Assembly (NCBI GenBank): GCA_002270565.1 | Contig: NQMI01000123.1 | Coordinates: 1-64,000 of the forward strand | Length of the DNA stretch: 64,000 nucleotides | Direction of reading: 5' to 3' | Source: Stenocarpella maydis | Lineage: Eukaryota > Ascomycota > Sordariomycetes > Diaporthales > Diaporthaceae | Part shown: piece after piece, positions 56,791 through 64,000 of the stretch | Position numbering within the stretch: position 1 is the first letter of the stretch | How the letters are laid out: each line of letters begins with the position of its first letter | Notes under the pieces: model-generated | The model's input: only the letters and a program-made list of their open reading frames with translations | What the model was told of the DNA's origin: nothing | Database searches by the model: none | Position numbers and translations under genes: made by a program

Positions 56791-57370
56791 TCAGCGGAGC
56801 GGGACGTGTATCTCGCACGCTTCGCGTGCGAGATATGCTGGCCCACTCCGCTTGCGGCGTAGCGTTCTGCTTGTCCCCGTGCCTCTGCAGCCCCTGGCTA
56901 ACTAAGCAACCCAAGCACGCTCTACGCCTAATATCAACCACGCCTCTTCATTATCAATACTATAGAAACCGCTAAACAATATAAATTAACTATTTTAAAG
57001 CAACTTGGTAATAGATTCAATCTGTTCTAAAGGCGTCCTCTTGTTGTTTCCAGGGGGGACCCCCCTAGGACCCCCTGCCTGCGGCGCTGAGCCTGCAGCG
57101 CCTTACCACGCCCCTTCCGGCCCACGCCCCCTTCCGGCTCGCGCCTTCCTCTTTAACAACGGACGATTTTCAACGACATGTCTTCTTAACAATTTCCTCT
57201 CGGCTAAATACTTTCAGAGGTACATCATCATTGACCAATCCAGACTTGAGGATTCTGAACGGACCAATCCAGACTCAGATAACTTTCGGGTGATTACGCT
57301 GGGTAAGAACGCTACGCGGGCCGCATATCTCGCACGCTTCGCATGCTCGATACACGTCCCGCTCCGCTGA
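56791..57370. mobile_element. 580-bp terminal-inverted-repeat element with hairpin tips
   Basis: The left end starts tcagcggagcgggacgtgta (56791) and the right end at 57370 is its inverted copy. The repeats run about 70-85 bp. Within each arm lies a small self-complementary stem (tctcgcacgcttcgcgtgcga on the left). The interior has no long frame. The right end coincides with the edge of copy B of the duplication, indicating the element inserted in or beside it. Confidence 0.72.
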
Positions 57371-58757
57371 ATAATAATCTTATATTTAAATCGATTCTAC
57401 TTAAGATTTACTTATAAACTTATTTTATCACTGTGTAAAATACTAGCTTAAAGTACCTTGATAAGTAATAAATAGGTATATTATATTAAACTAAATGACA
57501 ATTAACTAAGGTAGCTTTATAAAATATAACATTTTTCTAATCATAAAGAATTAAAAGCTTAATACTTAACTATAGGAAATATATAATCTTATTCTCTTTT
57601 ATATTATTATTATTAATTGTAAATATATATATATATATAATACGAAAATTTAAGATATATTTTAAAAATCTTATTCTTAAATTGTAAAGTAAATATCTCT
57701 TTAAAGAGATTACTAATTCAATATCTAGCTAGTAAAGTAATATTAAGACTTATTAATAATAACTTTTATAGAGGTTTTATAAATATGACTAATAGGAACT
57801 CTACTATCTTATTCTTTAATAGATAGCTACTTCAGTACCTAGCAGCCTATTACTAGTAGGCCTAGCGACTAGCTCTAAATAGAGGCTGGATTGCACTTAT
57901 TCTAAAAAGGGAAGGGGAGATAGGGGCAGCCTTTTGGAGTCCTGATATTTAAGGCTTTTTTAAGGCAGCCGGCTTAGTTTAAAGATGGGAACTTGTTCCA
58001 GATTTCGTGGAAGAATATTTAGTTTGGGTTCTCGAGACCCAAAAGCGTCGGCATCCTGATGCGGCCTTGCGCAGGCGTGGCGTCTCTCCGCCGCCAGTAC
58101 TCATGGACAGCCCATCATCTCGCAGTGGCACTGGCCCATGGCACCCCTAATAGGCAGTGAACAGGCTTAGCTAGGCGCTAGTAGTCTCTGCCGTGTGTCG
58201 GACAAGGCGAGTGTCATGTCCAGGCAGGCACGAACGTGGGCAGCCGTGTTCGTTGCGCTGTTGGAGACGTCTTGTCCAGTGCGTGTTCGAGGAATGTCAG
58301 ACCAGAACCGACCCGACGACGGCTTCCATGTGTCCGTACGCACAGGTGTTTGACTGCACAGTAAGACTTCTCTGCTTCTGTCCAGCGAGGCCGTCATGTC
58401 GATCCAGCGATACAACGGGCCGTGGAGAGTACTACCCAAGTAGATATTAAGCTGAGGCTCATCTCTCCCGCCTTGTCTCGAGCTGAGGACCATGTGGTTA
58501 TCCAAGACGCTAAGTCGAGTGTCTGCCTGGTTCTTCAAGTGTAACATTGGCTGCGAGACGATGCACAACTTTCTCCCCGGCCGCAGTGGGGGCTGTCAGT
58601 ATAGTACCACTACTATTTAGACATATGCTGCATGTTTCAGATTTCGATGTGGGTTGATGATGATAGTGTTCTCATCTGGCTGTGCGACGAAAAACAGCTG
58701 AGCTAGCCAGTTCAGCACTGTACCACAGAGGACATGGTTCCAAATTTAACTAGAGAC
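57371..58757. repeat. Duplicated segment, copy B right part
   Basis: This aligns with about 49190-50213. Bases 57371-57860 are AT-rich and RIP-mutated. From 57890 the similarity is high (gcagccttttggagtcc shared). Bases about 58025-58385 have no counterpart in copy A. From 58388 similarity resumes (gtcatgtcga, gcgatacaa, gggccgtggagagtactac) to 58757. Confidence 0.85.
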
Positions 58758-59639
58758 ATCCGAGTCCTGCTGAAACATGTGGGGCACTACCTCCTCCGAG
58801 ATGATGACATTCAGCTTTTAGATTAGAGTTTCGTCATCATCCTCAACCATGTCTTACCCAGTGGAATGCGTTCCGCACAGGGAAATTTTATCCTGGATTG
58901 CCCATCTTACCTATGTATATAGGTACTCCTCCGTAGTACGTGACACCAAGACACTGAGCAAGACCAGACTCGCGTACCATGTCTATTTACCCTCGGGTAC
59001 GAGAGCCGAAGGCCTGCAGCCCCAACTGCAACGTAAAAGCAGCAGGCCGTGCGCGTGAGGTTGCCCGTTGGGTAGTTAGCACTGAGGAGCCCCGGCGCAA
59101 GAGCTACGCACGGCAATAGCAAGCGGCAGGATGCTGAGGGCAGACGCGTTTTCCTCGTGAGACAGACGCCGGGCCTTTGCATCAACGATCGGGGCAACGG
59201 CTCACGTGAGCAGGCTGGGCGTGTGTTACACGCAACCCGGCCTGTCATTGCCCGCGCGCACGGGAGCGCCCCGGCGGCGGCCAAGCAGACAGAGGAGGCG
59301 GCCGTATCGCTGAAACGTAGTAGGCGTCGTGCGGCAGCAGGCCGGCCGGGAGCAAGCAATCCTGTACGCTGCTGCTATGCCGCGGGGGTTCAATTTTTGC
59401 ACTCACCTCGTATCCGGGCCCTATCACGATGGTGCGCGGGTAGAATGTAAACGACCCCTGAGGAACCAGGTTCGCGATCTTGATCATGGCAGAGGTCCAC
59501 CATCAAGGTTTAGGGACGCGCTGGTTGGGATTCACCCACACATGCAGAGTAATTTGCTAACATCCGAGGGCTCAGAAACGCAGGGCAGCCAGGATCTCCT
59601 TCCTCATAGCATGCTCTCTGTTGTAACCGCCCCCTCTTT
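58758..59639. other. Gene-free region left of the transporter fragment
   Basis: No frame has coding bias on the plus strand. On the minus strand a decayed continuation of the transporter (PDYPTRARFLTADDR) lies just inside, near 59650-59700. Confidence 0.4.
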
Positions 59640-60115
59640 CCCTGAGACGGTCATCGGCTGTCAGGAACCTGGCCCGCGTGGGATAGTCTGGCAGTATTAG
59701 CGGGCTGGACAATACGCTGCCGACCGTGATGAGTCCCCTCGATCATGGACAGCCACTGGAATCCCTGCAGCTGGCCAGCACCGTTGGCAATGACCAATCC
59801 CACACGCAACAGCGCCGCCGAATGCGCCGGCAAGGTTGCAGGACGCAATGACAAGAGCGATCCGCAGGGGCCCGCTCGTCGTGACGGTACCAGATAGTCA
59901 TTGAGGTAGACGATGCCAGGGCAGAGTCCAGCCTCGAAGATGCCGGTGAGCACGCGCAGCGCCAGGACCGCAGCGTGATTCTGGACGCCGGCGAAGCCTA
60001 TTTTCATGGCTCCCCAGTACCCGAGGAGCAGGGCCAGCCACACGGACGGCCGGATGTAGTGCTTCATGACCCAGTTCGACGGGGCCTCGAACAAGGCGTA
60101 GGCGAGCGAGAACGT
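59640..60115 (-). pseudogene. Major facilitator superfamily transporter fragment
   Basis: The minus-strand frame reads EAPSNWVMKHYIRPSVWLAL, GVQNHAAVLALRVLTGIFEA and GLCPGIVYLNDYLVPSRR, matching the helix 3-5 region of allantoate-permease-like (anion:cation symporter) MFS transporters. QLQGFQWLSMIEG and then, in another frame, PDYPTRARFLTADD follow as expected for this family, so a frameshift lies near 59720. The 5' side stops abruptly at an AT-rich boundary near 60115, and the C-terminal half is absent. It is a truncated relic, perhaps cut by repeat insertion. Confidence 0.72.
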
Positions 60116-60339
60116 ATATAATAATTGTTTTGATAGCTTTAAATTACTTAACGTTCAGTTTCTATATTTTTATATATATAAGTTAAAAAGACGTTATTAA
60201 TACACTTACATAGTGGTCTAAGTCCGTCTTAAAAGAGCACTTTAAAGAATGCCAGGTGGCAAATAATACATAGATCGTAGATATATACCTATATATTGAT
60301 TTATGTGAAAACGTTTCCTGCCCAGCCTTTTTAGTTTTC
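60116..60339. other. AT-rich spacer
   Basis: This is a short AT-rich stretch with no gene. It marks the abrupt end of the transporter fragment. Confidence 0.45.
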
Positions 60340-62100
60340 TCAATTGATCATTATTGTGTCCTCCACATTCGAAACTACTCCAGCTATACCAGTGCTTTCC
60401 TCTGTCTGGATATTTCGTTCAATCCAAGTCCACGGCGCAACGGATGCTCCAAGGCTCAATCCATCATGTTTGGCCTCTGGATCGAGCTTCATTCCCTTTA
60501 AGTTCACGGATTTCGGTCCTCCGACGCGCACTCTGCTGATGTCAGAAGAAGGCATTTCACGATGAAGGCGTGCCTGCGCTGCGTCGTAGTCTCTTCGGCG
60601 TTCAACTTCTTTCGCCATGGCTACTTTCCTCTCTGACTCTGGATGTAATCTTCTAATGGCGCTCTCTGCAGCTGCTCGACGTTCGAGTTCACTGTGCACA
60701 GTCGATCTGTTCAGCACAAAGGACTCGGAACTAGTGTTGCCTTCCTCCAAGCCTGCATCCGATACTTTCCTCTTGGCTCCCCTGAAGGGGAGCCAAATTA
60801 CAAGATTGAGATCGCACTGTTCGGAATCAGCTAGCCCGTTGGATTCCACTTCAAGAAAAGAATCTTGGTGAGATTCAAAGGCCGAGGTGTCTTCCAACAT
60901 TTCCTGTCCCAGGATGGCGTCGTACACACAGTCGAAGAGGACGTGGAACTCCAACATGATGAACTTGATGTCCCACATGTGCTTAGCAGTACTCCCATAC
61001 TCCCATCTCAGACTAATTGTTCCCAGTGTCTGCTGAATGCTTCCGTCAGGAAAAAGCAGAAGCCGAGTATCTCCTGTTCGGAGCCTTTCGTCCCAGCCTT
61101 TCGCACGACAGTAATCCAGAGAGATCAAGTTGGACTCGCTGCCAGAGTCTGGTAATGCATCCACCTGAACGTTGTTGATAAAACCTCGGAGGCGCTGATT
61201 GACACGACCGAGAGTGTTAATGAACAACACTGAAAGGGCTTTCATCGGTACCGGGATGCGGCTGAGGCGGTGTTGGTACTTTGACATCGTTTGCGTGAAC
61301 ATAAGAAAGTCGTTTCCCAGGACCGCGTCATAAAAGAAATCCTGAACAATGTGGAACGTAAGTTTCCATGTTTCCTTGGCCTCCGGGAAAAAAGACCAGG
61401 CAGCCTCGATGACGCCAATCGTTTTGAGATGCTTCCCATTGGCCATTCGGAGCTCGATCCCCTTCATAGTATGTTCTGCAGGCCGGCTGTAACCCAGAAC
61501 CGTAGCCAGAGACGATGAGATGAGATTAAGCCCGGCTCCGGTATCAGGCATGGCATGAACCTGGTGATGTTCAATAAGTCCTGCCGTCACCAGCATCCCT
61601 AGCTCTCTTTGTCGCTTCCTCAACCCTTTTGTCTCTGGGGATTGGCGACCGTATATGTCATATCGTCTGTTTGGATCATCGTCTCTCGGCCTCACTATAC
61701 CTCCGTGGTGATTCTTTACACCGATAGCACCTCCTTGCTCTTTGTTTGCTCCGATGTCGTGGTCTTTTTCATAATTCGAAGGCGGTAATCGTCGATTGTG
61801 ATCATATCTGGCCCTCGAGCCTTCCTGGATCAAGGTGTCATATGCCCGCAGTAGCGTTTTGAACTCGATCTCTTTGGCCGCCTTCTCTATGGGGTCTGTG
61901 AATTTGTCTGGGTGGCATTTGATGGCCGATCTGCGGTAGGCGGTTTTTATCAGATCCTTATCGGCGTCTTCGGGCACCCCAAGAATGCTGTAGGCATCGA
62001 AAGCGATATCCGGCTGCTGTCTTTCAAGTTTCTACCATTAGTGACATGAAGTTCCAGAGCCTTGACATCATCGCACATACTGTGAGTCTGTGGCAGCCAT
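60340..62100 (-). CDS. J-domain protein with two retropepsin-like motifs
   Basis: Exons 62100-62077 and 62031-60340 (45-nt intron) give about 571 residues. Residues 15-85 form a DnaJ J-domain: FDAYSILGVPEDADK, the HPD loop in IKCHPDKF (near residue 47) and FKTLLRAYDTLIQEG. Two segments then show aspartic-protease-like cores. One is AMPDTGAGLNLIS (Asp near residue 171) followed by YDAVLGNDFLM. The other is ALPDSGSESNLIS (near 303) followed by YDAILGQEML. This Asp-Thr/Ser-Gly plus ILGxD-like strand is the retropepsin fold pattern. The C-terminus is charged and helical. A J-domain recruits Hsp70; two fused retropepsin-like units could act as a protease or binding scaffold. Long identifiable frames suggest it is intact. 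The 5' exon uses a weak GTGCGA donor, the main uncertainty. Confidence 0.78.
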
Positions 62101-62713
62101 ACCGACCCGCCAGGTTGTATCCGTGTAGTGGAGAAGTGGTCAAAGGAATCGCTACGAAGTTCCATGCAGAACAATGCAGGAGCGAGGAATGGATCTTATT
62201 TTTATTCTATTAACAATGATGTGCACCAAGTTCACTGATTTTAGTGTCATCCTTGTGTGGCGGTGCAAGTAGACCGAAAAGGCGTTGCACGACATTATTT
62301 CAGCGATAGCTGATGATACCCGGCAATCGCAAGAGCAAATAGCATCAAATAGAGACGACTGTAGATACCATCTTCCGGCGGCTTGGTGGCTGCTAGCAAC
62401 GCGCTGGCTGCCTATACATTGTCGTACAGCGTTACAGCCGACCAATGAATCCATTGTGATGTCCCAAAATGGTGGCGCAGCAGTGGCAGGGTATGCAATG
62501 CAGGTCACGGTCATATTGTCTTAACTCGGTCTCCGCTAGGCAGCCACTCTAGGGCGCGATTTTGATAAGCTGTGAAAGGTTGATTGTTGAGATTGAACAA
62601 ATAGTTATATCTCGAGGCCCCGAGTCAGCCATCGAGCAATCTTTGAACAAATAGTCAAAACGCTGTAAAACAATTCGGCACGATCGTTGCACGTGTATAA
62701 GATTTCGAGACGC
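62101..62713. promoter_or_regulatory. Divergent intergenic region
   Basis: This lies between the J-domain gene and the DUF6594-type gene and should contain both promoters. Frames here are short and unbiased. Confidence 0.45.
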
Positions 62714-63658
62714 ATGATGATGCACGCCCAAGGAAAGCACAGTGGCCATAGAGGCCTTTCAGAATTCATTGCTTCAGACGATGAACTCTCAGTCTTCAGG
62801 AGTTTCAAGGTTCTCGGTGCACGAAATCTCCTTTATTTACAGTCGTCGATGATGGAACTCGAGGCACGCTTGAAGCAGCTTGACATGCATGATATTCGGG
62901 ACACGAATATGGATATCCTTCTCTCAACTACATGCTGGGAGACATTTTCAGCCAAGTCTGCTGAAGCTCCCCGAGAGGCCGAGAGGATGGAGGTGATAAA
63001 GCAGATCAAGAATGCAACTGACGAGTATTGTGGGTCCCACGATCTTGATCCAGTATTAAGTTAATACTGACACAGTATATTGCCTTTCCTAACATAGATA
63101 AGGCTCTTCTTATGTATCGAAAAGTTCAAGGCCTCACAAACCCTAGCAAGCGCGTACTACGAGTGTGTCGAGAATGGTTCAATTTCTCACAGCCATTCGT
63201 CGGTGTCGGTGCCACACTGATGGATAATGAGGACGATTTGGTTGCTCTTGTCTTGTCTTCGGATGACGACTTCCTGTCGAGATCCTTACAAGAGTTAGTT
63301 GGGAGATTATTGCCGGTGAGTACTCAGTTGGTGGTAGGTTTCTGCGACTCTTACGCTCACCAGCTCGTCACAGGGATCAAGGCGTGTCGGCTCAGAGGAA
63401 GTCAAGTACTATTCATCACGTACTGTCTCCCGCCTTGTCACAATCATGACGGTTCTTGCAGCCTCTCTGGTTATTGAAGGAGCAGTCGTTTGTTTGTACG
63501 TCTTGGAGGATCAGTCAGTTAAGCTCATGCTGCTTGCGGTGTTCACAAGTATCTTTGCAGCCAGTCTAGCAATCATGACCAACGGGAGGCGGTCGGATAT
63601 AATTCTTGCTACTGCGGCTTGCGCTGCTATTTTGGTAGTATTTGTGTCACAGAACTGA
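62714..63658 (+). CDS. DUF6594-type membrane protein
   Basis: Three exons, 62714-63029, 63098-63315 and 63374-63658, total 819 nt (272 residues); introns are 68 and 58 nt. The layout matches fungal DUF6594 proteins: GLSEFIASDDELSVFRSFKV and ARNLLYLQSSMMELEARLKQ at the N-terminus, a central helical part (PREAERMEVIKQIKNATDEY, REWFNFSQPFVGVGA), and two or three C-terminal hydrophobic helices (VLAASLVIEGAVVCLYVL, LLAVFTSIFAASLAIMT, ILATAACAAILVVFV). No enzymatic motif is present. It probably sits in a membrane with its large N-terminal domain on the cytosolic side. The start at 62714 is the first ATG of the frame and could be preceded by another exon. Confidence 0.82.
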
Positions 63659-64000
63659 GACTCGGTCCTGAAAATAGTACCAGTCAAAGTGATTATACGA
63701 GAAGGCTCGTCGCCATAAGCTCCTATGCTTTTTATAGGTTACTTTATATACTTAAATGAAATCTCAAGAGTCATCGAGCTCACATCGATGCCTTCGAGTT
63801 TGACGGACCATCTGCATCCAAGCGATGCGGCCGACGTGGTCCGAGCTGGATGAGGCCAGAAGAACCCCGTGCCATGATGAACGAAGTGTGGATCTAGCGG
63901 GTGTTTTACCATTGGGCTTTCCGGAGAAACACACCTGCACCATGCAACAGCATCATAGTTTCCACGCCTTTAAACGACGGACAGATGCATGTTTTGAACC
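63659..64000. other. Window edge, no gene seen
   Basis: This is the 3' flank of the DUF6594-type gene. Nothing further is supported before the window ends. Confidence 0.4.

Larger units (their letters stand above)
54613..57370. mobile_element. Nested insertion of about 2.76 kb inside copy B
   Basis: Alignment to copy A stops near 54612 and resumes at 57371, with about 90 bp of copy A (near 49100-49190) missing at the junction. The insert contains, in order, a G/C-rich segment with repeated gctcg/cgagc motifs (54870-55010), two stretches starting tgtcagggcc (55098 and 56020), a large palindrome, a three-copy tandem repeat, a gap of three N and a terminal-inverted-repeat element ending flush at 57370. 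No transposase or reverse transcriptase frame is visible. Confidence 0.65.

Overview
The window is nuclear DNA from a filamentous ascomycete, probably a sordariomycete-type Pezizomycotina. The evidence is many short GT..AG introns of 45-200 nt, GC-rich codon-biased exons separated by AT-rich blocks, a HET-domain protein, a hybrid histidine kinase, a pectin methylesterase and a DUF6594-type protein. The AT-rich blocks carry one-directional C-to-T / G-to-A decay that looks like repeat-induced point mutation (RIP). Short runs of N (40235, 45099-45102, 56669-56671) and frameshifts beside homopolymers show it is an imperfect draft assembly. I recognised no tRNA, rRNA or CRISPR array.

Layout. (1) 1-2.0 kb is AT-rich repeat-like sequence. 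(2) 2.0-8.5 kb holds a decayed secondary-metabolism block: two O-methyltransferases (2024-3678 plus strand, 4756-6157 minus strand) and a cytochrome P450 (6890-8536 plus strand). The first methyltransferase and the P450 have several lesions, while the second has a single one-base frameshift. (3) 8.5-14.1 kb has an F-box protein with one frameshift, an apparently intact secreted pectin methylesterase, and two unrecognised minus-strand reading frames, one of them broken. (4) 14.1-17.9 kb has no gene I can support. (5) 17.9-27.5 kb has an intact HET-domain gene, a secreted agmatinase-like ureohydrolase, a 321-bp hairpin (MITE-like) and a hybrid histidine kinase of about 977 residues. (6) 27.5-30.6 kb is gene-free. 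(7) 30.6-38.0 kb has two proteins of unknown function, a dimeric alpha/beta-barrel plus alpha/beta-hydrolase fusion, and a collapsed FAD-monooxygenase remnant. (8) 38-45.6 kb has a second inverted-repeat element, a SEC-C motif protein, a small secreted cysteine-rich protein and a low-complexity protein damaged by gaps. (9) 45.6-60.1 kb is the most repeat-rich part. A kinase-like pseudogene (48.5-49.8 kb) has a second, strongly RIP-mutated copy split into 53.77-54.61 kb and 57.37-58.76 kb by a nested insertion. A small conserved protein and an MFS-transporter fragment also lie here. (10) 60.3-63.7 kb has an unusual J-domain protein with two retropepsin-like motifs and an intact DUF6594-type membrane protein.

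How the genes work together. No intact multi-gene pathway is visible. The two methyltransferases and the P450 were plausibly tailoring enzymes of one metabolite cluster, now degenerate. The pectin methylesterase, the cysteine-rich secreted protein and the secreted ureohydrolase fit a plant-associated lifestyle. The HET protein and histidine kinase are typical self-recognition and sensing genes. The most unusual observations are the J-domain/double-retropepsin fusion, the hydrolase fusion, and the duplication whose RIP-mutated copy was split by nested hairpin elements.
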